From CAZKCK01 sp964552325 (lineage in GTDB: Bacteria; Bacteroidota; Bacteroidia; Bacteroidales; TTA-H9), in NCBI GenBank assembly GCA_964552325.1, contig CAZKHA010000037.1:1-25956 (forward strand): 25,956 nt of DNA, written 5' to 3'. Below the pieces are notes generated by a model. The model worked only from the letters and a program-made list of their open reading frames with translations, had not been told where the DNA came from and did no database searches. How positions within the stretch are numbered: the first letter of the stretch is position 1; every line of letters begins with the position of its first letter. Made by a program: the position numbers and the translations under genes. Positions 7,630 to 15,312 of the stretch are shown piece by piece.

Positions 7630-7731
7630 GCCATAGATAGCAAAAACTTTACCAAAGTATTTATCTATCAAAATTATCGTCAAAATTACATCAGATTAGT
7701 GTGCCATCTATGGCCGGATGGCTTTTTTTTT
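7630..7731 (+). promoter_or_regulatory. Orphan terminator with competing upstream pairings (attenuator-like)
   Basis: GCCATC (7703-7708) pairs with GATGGC (7717-7722), and nine T residues follow: a strong terminator on the plus strand, although no gene lies upstream on that strand because clpC is divergent. GCCATAGAT (7630-7638) is perfectly complementary to ATCTATGGC (7706-7714), so it could dissolve the terminator. ATAGATA (7633-7639) can instead pair with TATCTAT (7662-7668). This is the layout of an attenuator or riboswitch, or of a small RNA ending here. The gyrA promoter proposed at 7790 is downstream of it. No strong promoter is seen before it; the best is TTTG at 7542, N18, TATTATTTG. 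Confidence 0.45.
7669..7688 (-). promoter_or_regulatory. Tandem TAATTTTG boxes, candidate clpC promoter(s)
   Basis: On the minus strand TAATTTTG occurs twice, at 7688-7681 and 7676-7669, with its starts 12 bases apart. Both match TAnnTTTG and point toward clpC, about 115-130 bases upstream of its start codon. Neither has TTTG at the expected -33 distance. They may be alternative -7 elements or a direct-repeat operator. Confidence 0.3.
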
Positions 7732-7789
7732 CAACAGCTAATTGTTAGTAATAAGTGAGGTAAGGGGGGTATGTTTCGTGTTTTTTTTG

Positions 7790-7797
7790 TACCTTCG
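7790..7797 (+). promoter_or_regulatory. gyrA: gyrA promoter -7 element (TACCTTCG)
   Basis: A T-run leads into TTGTACCTTCGTAG, one base off TAnnTTTG and in a typical Bacteroidota setting. The start would be near 7803, within the inverted repeat GATTCT-N5-AGAATC (7800-7816), leaving a leader of about 50 bases. No clear -33 TTTG is present. Confidence 0.4.
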
Positions 7798-7851
7798 TAG
7801 ATTCTTACTGAGAATCATAAGAAGCTAATTAACAAAGAATTAATTTATAAA

Positions 7852-10548
7852 ATGGAAGATTCTGGCGAAAAAATTATCCCGGTTAACATCGAAAACCAAA
7901 TGAAGGGTGCCTATATTGACTATGCCATGTCGGTAATAGTTTCGAGGGCTTTGCCTGATGTACGGGACGGACTTAAACCTGTACATCGCAGAATTTTGTA
8001 CGGAATGTATGATCTTGGGATATTATCAAACCGTTCGTACAAGAAATCAGCACGTATTGTTGGGGAAGTATTGGGTAAATACCATCCTCATGGCGATTCA
8101 TCTGTTTATGATGCTATGGTTCGTATGGCTCAAGATTGGTCGTTAAGATATCCATTGGTTGATGGTCAAGGTAACTTTGGTTCTATTGACCAAGATCCAC
8201 CTGCCGCTATGCGTTACACCGAAGCTAGGTTGCGCAAGACTGCCGAAGAAATGCTAGCTGATTTAGATAAGGATACGGTTGATTTCCAGAATAACTTTGA
8301 CGATTCACTACAGGAACCCACTGTTTTACCAGCAAAAATACCTCAATTGTTGGTTAATGGTTCATCGGGTATTGCCGTGGGAATGGCCACCAATATGGCT
8401 CCGCACAACTTAAAGGAAGTAGTGGATGGCTGTATAGCCTACATCGATAACAACCACATTACCATTCCTGAATTGATGAAATTCATCAAAGGGCCCGACT
8501 TCCCAACAGGCGGTATTATTTATGGCTACGATGGCGTTCGCGAAGCTTATGAAACCGGGCGAGGCCGCATCGTTATGCGTGGTGTTTCAAAGATTGAACT
8601 CGATGATAATGGCCGTGAACGTATTATCATCACATCTATACCTTACCAGGTTAACAAAGCCGAAATGATAAAAAAGACGGCTGATCTGGTGAACGATAAA
8701 AAAATTGAAGGGATTTCTGATATACGCGACGAATCAGATCGCAATGGTATGCGCATTGTTTATGAACTTAAGCGCGAAGCCAATACAAACGTGGTTCTCA
8801 ACTTGTTGTATCAGCATACGCCATTGCAAACAGCCTTTAATGTTAATAACATAGCTTTAGTGAATGGACGCCCCATGATGCTCAACCTTAAAGATATGAT
8901 TGTTCATTTTGTGAACCATCGTCATGAGGTTATAGTAAGGCGTACCAAATATGAACTCGATCAAGCCGAGAAACGTGCACATGTTTTAGAGGGATTGTTG
9001 ATTGCCCTTGACCACATTGATGAGGTTATCGCTTTAATCAGGGCATCAAAAACCCCTGATGACGCACGCGCAGGCCTGATGGAAAAATTTAACCTTTCCG
9101 ATATACAGGCAAAGGCTATACTTGCCATGAGGCTTCAGGCACTCACCGGGCTGGAACGCGACAAACTCCAAGCTGAATATGATGAACTGCAACGCATGAT
9201 AGAGTATTACAAAAGCGTGCTTGCCGATGTTGTTATCCGAATGGATATCATTAAAAAAGAACTAATTGAAGTTAAGGAGAAATTTGGGGACGAACCAAAA
9301 ACCGAAATCGAATATACCGCTCAGGACTTTAGGATAGAAGATACGATTGCCGACGATAGTGTGGTTGTTACCATTTCGCATATGGGTTATATAAAGCGTA
9401 CGATGTTACGTGAATACCGCACCCAAAAACGTGGCGGTCATGGCGCAAAAGGTAGCGATATTCGTGATGAAGATTTTGTAGTTCATTTGTTTATCGCAAC
9501 CATGCACAATTATTTGCTCTTCTTTACCGAGAAAGGAAAATGCTATTGGATGCGTGTGTTCGAAATACCCGAAGGTACCAAAACTTCTAAAGGTAGAGCA
9601 ATACAAAACCTTATCAATATCGATCCTGACGACAAGGTAAAAGCCTACATTAATATTAAGGATTTAACTGATAGTGAGTATATAAACAATAACTTCATCA
9701 TTCTTTGCACTAAAAAAGGCACCATCAAGAAGACTTCAGTTGAGGCCTATTCACGGCCAAGAGCTAATGGTATAAATGCCATTAATATACGTGAAGACGA
9801 TATGCTATTGGATGCTAGGCTAACCAGCGGAAGCAGCGTGGTTATTATGGCATTAAAGTCAGGCCGTGCTATCCGTTTTAGCGAAGTAAAGGTTCGTCCA
9901 ATGGGGCGCAATGCAACGGGAGTTCGTGGAGTAACCTTGGCTCACGAAAGGGATGAGGTAGTTGGAATGATTTGTATTGATAATACAGACGAGAATATCC
10001 TTGTAGTTTCAGAAAAGGGCTACGGAAAGCGTTCGCCATTAGAAGATTATCGTGAAACCAACCGCGGAGGCAAAGGTGTAAAAACCATGAACATAACCGA
10101 AAAAACCGGTGAATTGATAGCCGTTAACAATGTTGTTGATACCGATGATTTGATGATTATCAACAAATCTGGTATTATCATTCGCACGCCGGTTGCCGAT
10201 TTACGCGTTATGGGAAGAGCTACGCAAGGTGTAAAACTCATCAATATTCGTGCTAACGATGCCATAGCCGCTGTTGCTAAGGTTGATGCAGAAGAAGATG
10301 AGGATGAAATCGAAAACCTAGAGGCTTTAGAGAATCAACGTTTGCACAAAGCTTCTGAATTAGAAGAGTCACTGCCCGGCACTACCGATTTTGAATCAGG
10401 CCCTGTTGACACAGATACTGCTGAAGCCGAAGAATTTGAAGAAGAAACGGAGGAATTGGAAGTAGATGAAGACGAATCAGAAGACGAATCAGAAGAGGAT
10501 ACAGAAGCGAATGCTGAAGAGGATTCAACTGATGACAATACCAACTAA
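7852..10548 (+). CDS. gyrA: DNA gyrase subunit A
   Basis: This is the breakage-reunion subunit of the type II topoisomerase that introduces negative supercoils with GyrB. Numbering matches E. coli closely: the active-site tyrosine is Tyr122 in AAMRYTEARL, and the quinolone-determining region keeps Ser83 and Asp87 in HPHGDSSVYDA, the susceptible-type residues. The C-terminal six-bladed DNA-wrapping domain starts near 495 and carries a GyrA-box version QKRGGHG at 525-531, which supports gyrase rather than ParC. Residues from about 812 to 898 form a long, strongly acidic tail rich in Glu and Asp. The ATG at 7852 gives the usual start. gyrB is not nearby. An exported TPR protein follows, apparently from its own promoter. 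Confidence 0.96.
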   Translation: MEDSGEKIIPVNIENQMKGAYIDYAMSVIVSRALPDVRDGLKPVHRRILYGMYDLGILSNRSYKKSARIVGEVLGKYHPHGDSSVYDAMVRMAQDWSLRYPLVDGQGNFGSIDQDPPAAMRYTEARLRKTAEEMLADLDKDTVDFQNNFDDSLQEPTVLPAKIPQLLVNGSSGIAVGMATNMAPHNLKEVVDGCIAYIDNNHITIPELMKFIKGPDFPTGGIIYGYDGVREAYETGRGRIVMRGVSKIELDDNGRERIIITSIPYQVNKAEMIKKTADLVNDKKIEGISDIRDESDRNGMRIVYELKREANTNVVLNLLYQHTPLQTAFNVNNIALVNGRPMMLNLKDMIVHFVNHRHEVIVRRTKYELDQAEKRAHVLEGLLIALDHIDEVIALIRASKTPDDARAGLMEKFNLSDIQAKAILAMRLQALTGLERDKLQAEYDELQRMIEYYKSVLADVVIRMDIIKKELIEVKEKFGDEPKTEIEYTAQDFRIEDTIADDSVVVTISHMGYIKRTMLREYRTQKRGGHGAKGSDIRDEDFVVHLFIATMHNYLLFFTEKGKCYWMRVFEIPEGTKTSKGRAIQNLINIDPDDKVKAYINIKDLTDSEYINNNFIILCTKKGTIKKTSVEAYSRPRANGINAINIREDDMLLDARLTSGSSVVIMALKSGRAIRFSEVKVRPMGRNATGVRGVTLAHERDEVVGMICIDNTDENILVVSEKGYGKRSPLEDYRETNRGGKGVKTMNITEKTGELIAVNNVVDTDDLMIINKSGIIIRTPVADLRVMGRATQGVKLINIRANDAIAAVAKVDAEEDEDEIENLEALENQRLHKASELEESLPGTTDFESGPVDTDTAEAEEFEEETEELEVDEDESEDESEEDTEANAEEDSTDDNTN
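10471..10494 (+). repeat. 12-base tandem repeat in the gyrA acidic tail
   Basis: GACGAATCAGAA occurs twice in direct tandem, encoding Asp-Glu-Ser-Glu twice. The unit is a multiple of three, so copy-number change would lengthen or shorten the acidic tail without breaking the frame. Confidence 0.7.
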
Positions 10549-10598
10549 ATTGCGGGCACTTCGCTTGCTTAAACCCCCAATGTAAATTGGCACAGTAC

Positions 10599-10631
10599 TT
10601 GAAGTCATATACGAATAAACCCATATCTTTG
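10599..10631 (+). promoter_or_regulatory. Promoter of the TPR gene (TTG-N22-TATCTTTG)
   Basis: TATCTTTG at 10624-10631 is an exact TAnnTTTG box followed by CAAAAG. TTG at 10599-10601 lies 22 bases upstream, slightly wider than usual. Transcription would begin near 10638, about 30 bases before the start codon, so the TPR gene need not depend on gyrA read-through. Confidence 0.55.
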
Positions 10632-10667
10632 CAAAAGTTTTAGAATTAAATCATTAAACCCATTACT

Positions 10668-11801
10668 ATGAAACGTTTCATATCTTTGATGGCATTGGTA
10701 CTTCTAGTTTCGGTATCAATAGCCCAAACTTCTAAAAGGACAACCGCGTACAACTACCTGAGAAATGGTAAGCTTGATAAAGCTTTGGAAAACATTGAAC
10801 CTTGTATTACACACGAGAAAACAATGAATGATCCCAAAACTTGGTTCTACCGTGGAAATATTTATCTTCAGATTGCTGTTGATACTGGTCAATATAAGAA
10901 CTTGGTAACCAATGGTTACAAAGTGGCTTACGATTCATATAAGAAGGCCTTGGGCATGGAAGGTGCCAATGAGTTTAAGGTTGATATCTTTTCGAACATG
11001 AATGTTATTTCAGATGGTATGCTCATTAACGGTATCAACAAGTTTAATGAGAAAGATTATACAAGTTCTTACGACTTGTTCGTAAATGCCGCCGAAGTTA
11101 AGAATGAGGTTGGTGTATTTGACTCATTATCCTATTATTATGCTGCTCGTAGTGCCGAGGAGCTCAAAAAGTTTGACATTGCTCGTGATTTGTACAAGAA
11201 AGTCTTAGAAGGTGGATACACCCAACCCGATGTGTATGGTGCTCTTGCTAATTGTTACAGAGAGTTGAAAGATAATGATAATGCCCTAAAAACCTTACAA
11301 GAAGGCAGGCAACTTTATCCAAGCAATATTCAGGTTTTATTTGCTGAAATAAACTTTTTTCTTGCTACTGGGCAGTCAGAGAAGGCGCTTGCTGATTTAG
11401 AAATTGCCAAAACCTTGGAGCCAAATAATGCTACAATCTTTTTTGCTGCTGGAACTCAATATGATAACGCTGGAAAGTACGAAGAAGCCGAAGCTGCCTA
11501 TTTAAGGGCACTAGAAATTAACCCGACTTATTTCGATGCTATTTACAATCTGGGAGCGTTGCATGTTAATCAAGCAGCTAAATTTATGGAAAAAGCCAAT
11601 GCCATTCCTGCCGACAAAGAAAAGGAATACAACGAGATGAAGGCTTCAGCCGATGGCGTTCTTGATAAGGCCGTTCCATACCTTGAGAAAGCTCATAACA
11701 TGGATCCTTCTGACAAGAACACAATACGTTCGCTTAAAGAGATTTATGCACGCAAAAGCATGCTTGATAAAGTAAAGGAAATGGACGAAAAGTTGAAATA
11801 G
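10668..11801 (+). CDS. Exported tetratricopeptide-repeat protein
   Basis: An N-terminal signal peptide (MKRFISLMALVLLVSVSIAQ) suggests export to the periplasm; cleavage probably follows Ala19 or Gln20. Helical repeats of TPR type fill the rest; the clearest are at residues 153-186, 187-220, 221-254 and 255-288, with canonical small residues and endings such as LEPNN and INPTY. A further pair spans 289-350. No enzymatic motif is seen, and such repeats usually serve protein-protein contacts. Placement behind gyrA is common in Bacteroidota, but I know of no functional link to gyrase. It has its own promoter and a strong terminator, so it is likely a one-gene unit. The exact role is unknown. Confidence 0.85.
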   Translation: MKRFISLMALVLLVSVSIAQTSKRTTAYNYLRNGKLDKALENIEPCITHEKTMNDPKTWFYRGNIYLQIAVDTGQYKNLVTNGYKVAYDSYKKALGMEGANEFKVDIFSNMNVISDGMLINGINKFNEKDYTSSYDLFVNAAEVKNEVGVFDSLSYYYAARSAEELKKFDIARDLYKKVLEGGYTQPDVYGALANCYRELKDNDNALKTLQEGRQLYPSNIQVLFAEINFFLATGQSEKALADLEIAKTLEPNNATIFFAAGTQYDNAGKYEEAEAAYLRALEINPTYFDAIYNLGALHVNQAAKFMEKANAIPADKEKEYNEMKASADGVLDKAVPYLEKAHNMDPSDKNTIRSLKEIYARKSMLDKVKEMDEKLK

Positions 11802-11824
11802 TCCTATCCCAAATAACTGATTAG

Positions 11825-11858
11825 AAGCCCTTTTAGAATTTTCTGAAAGGGCTTTTTT
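11825..11858 (+). terminator. Rho-independent terminator after the TPR gene
   Basis: AGCCCTTT (11826-11833) pairs with AAAGGGCT (11846-11853) around a 12-base loop and runs into six T residues. It is 25 bases past the TPR stop. The opposite strand lacks a U-tract, so it serves the plus strand mainly. Confidence 0.85.
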
Positions 11859-11954
11859 ATACCTTTTTGTTTAAACTGCTAATGTGCTCGTCACCAGTGC
11901 GAATGCGTCTATACTGTTTTCTATTCAACACGTAAGCATTCGAATTATTGGGTG

Positions 11955-13175
11955 TTATTTTTCTGACTCAAAAACAACAATAAAATTTGATCCCTGGCCG
12001 AAGGTGCTCTCACACCAAACTTCTCCATTTAAAGCATTTACATACTTTTTCACGATCGAAAGTCCCAACCCCATCGATTTTTCGCCTCCAGTTGGCTTAT
12101 TTGATGGCTTTTGATATTGGTTAAATAACCTAGCCATTTCATCTTGTTTTATGCCAGGTCCTTGATCTTTTACCTCGAAGCGAATGATGCCAGAATGATT
12201 GAGCAACTTAATTTGAACAACTGAATCCATTGGCGAGTATTTGATGGCATTACTAATCAAGTTATCAAAAATCTGCGCTAAAAGATTACGGTCAGTTTGG
12301 GCATAGATGGGTTCATCTAATTGCATAATGCTAATGCCTTTTCTACTTGCGTTCCCTTTTAAGGAATTCACAACTTCCTTAAGTATCAACGACCATGATT
12401 CCTCTTGCAAATTAAGATTTATTGAATGAGATTCAATTACTTCAACATCAAGAATTTGATTGACCAAGCGATACATCCTATTAAGCGAAGAATCCAAAAC
12501 TTTGAGGTAATCGCGTTGATCTTCAGTAAGGTTAAGCTGGCTACTTAAAAACATATCCATTACACATAGGCTCCCAGATAATGGGTTTCTTAAATCATGA
12601 GCCACTAAGTTTATAAGGTTATTCTTTTCTTGGTTAAGTTTAATAAGCTCATGGTTAATACCTTCAAGTTGTTGTTTGTGTTGAAGGTTTGCTTTATGCT
12701 GGCGCTCAATTTCAAGCTTTTGCATTTTGATTTCCAGGTAACTTTTACCCAATTTTTCTTCAAGCTGGTTCATGTGTCGGCTCCTATTTACCATCATGCG
12801 CAGCACGCCGAGGCTAAAGGTGGTATTCGAAAGTATGAGCTGCGTAAAATCATCTTTGGCAAGCTTATACATTAAACAATCGGAGGTAGCTGTTACAGTA
12901 GCCGAGCGTTTGGCTTTATCAAGCAACGAATATTCACCAAAGGCTTGCCCAGCAATAAGTTGTGAAAATAAATGAGCGCCATCGTGTACATCGGCTGTGC
13001 CTTGTATTATAAAATACAACGCGTCTCCCTCATCGCCTTTTGTAAAAACCACCTCATTTTTAGCAAATCTTGCTTCCGATAATTGGGCGATAACTTCATA
13101 AACCAATTCATCGCTTACATCGCTAAAAATTTCCAAGCCTTTGATTAAGGTAAAAATAGCTGAGGTGTTTTCCAT
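11955..13175 (-). CDS. Cyclic-nucleotide-binding-domain histidine kinase
   Basis: Residues about 8-125 form a CRP-type cyclic-nucleotide-binding domain, including GQAFGEYSLL (76-85) and RSATVTA (90-96), which keep the Glu and Arg that hold the cyclic phosphate and ribose in CRP. A coiled coil (about 135-187) leads to a HisKA domain with phosphoacceptor His193 in VAHDLRNPLS. The HATPase domain has an N-box at 304-315 (DNLISNAIKYSP), G1 DQGPG (337-341) and GLGLS (369-373). There is no signal peptide or membrane segment, so it is a cytoplasmic sensor kinase. No response regulator is adjacent. It follows the EamA transporter gene after 14 bases and is likely in one transcript with it. The bound ligand is not provable from sequence. 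Confidence 0.88.
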   Translation of the reverse strand: MENTSAIFTLIKGLEIFSDVSDELVYEVIAQLSEARFAKNEVVFTKGDEGDALYFIIQGTADVHDGAHLFSQLIAGQAFGEYSLLDKAKRSATVTATSDCLMYKLAKDDFTQLILSNTTFSLGVLRMMVNRSRHMNQLEEKLGKSYLEIKMQKLEIERQHKANLQHKQQLEGINHELIKLNQEKNNLINLVAHDLRNPLSGSLCVMDMFLSSQLNLTEDQRDYLKVLDSSLNRMYRLVNQILDVEVIESHSINLNLQEESWSLILKEVVNSLKGNASRKGISIMQLDEPIYAQTDRNLLAQIFDNLISNAIKYSPMDSVVQIKLLNHSGIIRFEVKDQGPGIKQDEMARLFNQYQKPSNKPTGGEKSMGLGLSIVKKYVNALNGEVWCESTFGQGSNFIVVFESEK

Positions 13176-13189
13176 ATCCTTGTTAACTT

Positions 13190-14110
13190 TCAGGAATGCC
13201 CTTTTTTGGCGGGTAGATTTAGGTTAATGATGGCAAATATCATGACAAAAGCACTAATCCATTGCACGGTACTAAGTTTGTTACCGTTGAATATATAGTC
13301 GAAAAAGATAGCCGAGATAGGAAAGAATAACTCACAAATGGTTGCTATTATTGCCTTTACACGAACCAATCCGTAATAAAAAATAAAGATGGCGCCCGAA
13401 CCAGTTGTAAGCGCTATTACCAAAAAGATGATCCAGTTTGTTGGGGTAATAGTGTGGAATTGTGTTAACTTACCGGTAATCAACACAAACCCTAACATAA
13501 ATATAGATGTAAACCCATATCTGAAGAATGTAGCATCTTGAAAACTAATTCGTTGTAAGGCACGTTTGCTAAAAACCGTGGAACTGCCAAATGAGAGCGC
13601 TGCTATTAATGAGAATGTTGCTGCCAAGATGGTGTTTTTGTCGGTATGAATATCGGGTAGGTGAAAGCCAAAGGTTAAAAAATACCCTGCAATAATTGCC
13701 AAGCTTGCCCAAAGTAAAAAGTATGGCTTAAGCTTTTCTCTCAAGATGATGGTAGCCAATATAATAGCAAATACTGGTTGAAGCTTTTGTAGTAACACAA
13801 CAATGGTTAATTGCTTAAATTCAACCAAAAAAAGCGCCTTAACTATTGCCAAGGTGCCAATTGCACCCCCAAACAAAGCAACCATAGCTAAGGATATGAA
13901 CTCAACCCTGTTTAGGGTCCGTAAAGTTGAATAGGATTTATATAGAACGAACTGCATTAACACAAAAGGAATGGCATGTACCATAAAAACCACAAAACCA
14001 ACATCGAGATTGTACAATCTGGGTGTTAAAAAAACCCCATCAAACCCCCATAGTATGGCGGCAAGGCTTATGGCAATGCTTCCTGAAATTACTGATTTAA
14101 GATCCTTCAT
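13190..14110 (-). CDS. EamA/DMT-family transporter
   Basis: This is an inner-membrane protein of 306 residues with about ten hydrophobic segments in two homologous halves, the drug/metabolite transporter layout (two EamA domains, roughly residues 10-140 and 155-300). The first helix contains AAILWGFDGVFL, typical of the family, and segments such as EHIV-free polar loops separate the rest. The cationic C-terminus NLPAKKGHS is cytoplasmic by the positive-inside rule. The start is the ATG at 14110; a TTG one codon upstream is less likely. The kinase gene begins 14 bases after its stop. The substrate (amino acid, nucleotide sugar or other metabolite) cannot be told. Divergent from amrS, with facing -7 elements between them. 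Confidence 0.88.
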   Translation of the reverse strand: MKDLKSVISGSIAISLAAILWGFDGVFLTPRLYNLDVGFVVFMVHAIPFVLMQFVLYKSYSTLRTLNRVEFISLAMVALFGGAIGTLAIVKALFLVEFKQLTIVVLLQKLQPVFAIILATIILREKLKPYFLLWASLAIIAGYFLTFGFHLPDIHTDKNTILAATFSLIAALSFGSSTVFSKRALQRISFQDATFFRYGFTSIFMLGFVLITGKLTQFHTITPTNWIIFLVIALTTGSGAIFIFYYGLVRVKAIIATICELFFPISAIFFDYIFNGNKLSTVQWISAFVMIFAIINLNLPAKKGHS

Positions 14111-14131
14111 CAATTATTGAGCAAGTTTTGG

Positions 14132-14139
14132 CAAAGATA
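14132..14139 (-). promoter_or_regulatory. -7 element (TATCTTTG) for the EamA-kinase unit
   Basis: On the minus strand TATCTTTG at 14139-14132 matches TAnnTTTG exactly and lies 21 bases before the transporter start codon. No TTTG is found at the usual -33 spacing. It faces an identical box on the plus strand 21 bases away. Confidence 0.5.
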
Positions 14140-14160
14140 GGTTTTTAAACAAATGTAGGT

Positions 14161-14168
14161 TATCTTTG
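14161..14168 (+). promoter_or_regulatory. amrS: -7 element (TATCTTTG) for amrS
   Basis: TATCTTTG at 14161-14168 matches TAnnTTTG exactly. Transcription would start near 14175, leaving a leader of about 15 bases before the ATG at 14190. This argues against the in-frame TTG at 14166, which lies inside the box. Confidence 0.55.
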
Positions 14169-14189
14169 AAGTTGCTCAAATTAAACCAT

Positions 14190-15200
14190 ATGTACAAGGC
14201 AAGCTACTATACTATTGGCAATAAGGATTTTGTAAATTGTACCCTGTGTCCTCAGTTTTGCAAGATTTCTGAAGGAACAACCGGTTTATGCAAGGTAAGG
14301 CGCAATGTAGCCGGAAACCTTGTTTCTGATACTTATGGCAAATTGACATCCTTGGGTATCGATCCTATTGAAAAGAAACCCCTGTATCATTTCTATCCAG
14401 GTTCTAAAATCCTAAGCGCTGGGAGTTGGGGCTGTAATTTTAAATGTTCATTTTGCCAGAACTGGTCCATATCGCAAGAAGTTCCTAAGCTTGTTTCGGA
14501 TGAAACAAACAAGGTTATTACTCCGCAGCAGCTTGTACAAAAGGCAGTTGATATCCCCAACAATATCGGAATTGCTTATACCTACAACGAACCTATTGTA
14601 TGGTATGAATACATGCTTGAAACGGCCCAACTTGTAAAAGCAGCCAGCCTTACGAATGTAATGGTTTCAAATGGGTTTATTAACCAAGCGCCTCTGCTTG
14701 AATTGATACCCTGGATAGATGCATTTAACATCGATTTGAAAGGTTTTTCAAATGATTTCTATAAGTCGTTTGCAAACGGGAAACTTCAAGCTGTTTTAGA
14801 AACCTTAAAAACAATCCGGAATGCAGGTAAACATCTCGAAATTACCAACCTTATACTACCCGGAGCAAACGATGAACCTCGCCTTTTTGAGGAAATGCTT
14901 ACTTGGATTTACGACAACCTGGGGCATGAAACTATTCTGCACTTGAGCCGCTATTTCCCTAATTATTATTGTCTTACTGAAGCCACTCCTTATGAAACGA
15001 TGAACACGCTTTATAATTTAGCAAGCAAGCATTTGCTGTACGTTTATCCCGGAAACATGCAAATAGGAACTGCTTCAAACTCGTACTGCCCCGATTGTGG
15101 CAATCTTTTGGTAGCAAGAACGGGATACAACTCACGAATAGTAGGTATAAACAATGGGAAATGTGGTGAGTGCTTTCGTAATGTTCCGTTTATCGTATAG
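14190..15200 (+). CDS. amrS: AmmeMemoRadiSam-system radical SAM enzyme
   Basis: This is a radical SAM protein of the AmrS family, related in sequence to pyruvate-formate-lyase activating enzymes. With the ATG at 14190, the N-terminal cysteines lie at 17, 20, 24 and 34 (CTLCPQFC and GLCKVR), and the 4Fe-4S motif CX3CX2C is Cys82, Cys86 and Cys89 in SWGCNFKCSFCQNW. The C-terminus has two CxxC pairs (CPDC and CGEC) that look like a metal-binding knuckle. Length (336) fits the family. The usual partners, AMMECR1-domain and Memo-like proteins, are not in this window, so the gene stands alone here. I know of no firmly established reaction for the family. ComB-like phosphatase follows after about 110 bases. 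Confidence 0.88.
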   Translation: MYKASYYTIGNKDFVNCTLCPQFCKISEGTTGLCKVRRNVAGNLVSDTYGKLTSLGIDPIEKKPLYHFYPGSKILSAGSWGCNFKCSFCQNWSISQEVPKLVSDETNKVITPQQLVQKAVDIPNNIGIAYTYNEPIVWYEYMLETAQLVKAASLTNVMVSNGFINQAPLLELIPWIDAFNIDLKGFSNDFYKSFANGKLQAVLETLKTIRNAGKHLEITNLILPGANDEPRLFEEMLTWIYDNLGHETILHLSRYFPNYYCLTEATPYETMNTLYNLASKHLLYVYPGNMQIGTASNSYCPDCGNLLVARTGYNSRIVGINNGKCGECFRNVPFIV

Positions 15201-15237
15201 TTGAATGGATAAAAAAGTACACAGGGGTAAATTTGAG

Positions 15238-15245
15238 TATTTTTG
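15238..15245 (+). promoter_or_regulatory. -7 element (TATTTTTG) before comB
   Basis: TATTTTTG at 15238-15245 matches TAnnTTTG and continues into CAAGG. Transcription would start near 15252. No -33 TTTG is seen at the usual distance. Confidence 0.4.
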
Positions 15246-15312
15246 CAAGGATTAAAAGCAGGAAGATTTGCCTTTTTTGCTTTTTAATTCGAAAGTTTAT
15301 TTTTGTAAAAAT

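Noticed and set aside
10335..10544. Serine-rich minus-strand frame of 69 residues
   Set aside because: It is simply the antisense of the Glu/Asp-rich codons of the GyrA tail, which read as Ser in the opposite frame.
7852..10548. ParC (topoisomerase IV subunit A) as an alternative to GyrA
   Set aside because: The QKRGGHG box in the wrapping domain, the full C-terminal domain and E. coli GyrA-like numbering favour gyrase.
14166..14189. TTG at 14166 as the start of the radical SAM gene
   Set aside because: It lies inside the TATCTTTG promoter box; the ATG at 14190 gives the normal family N-terminus.
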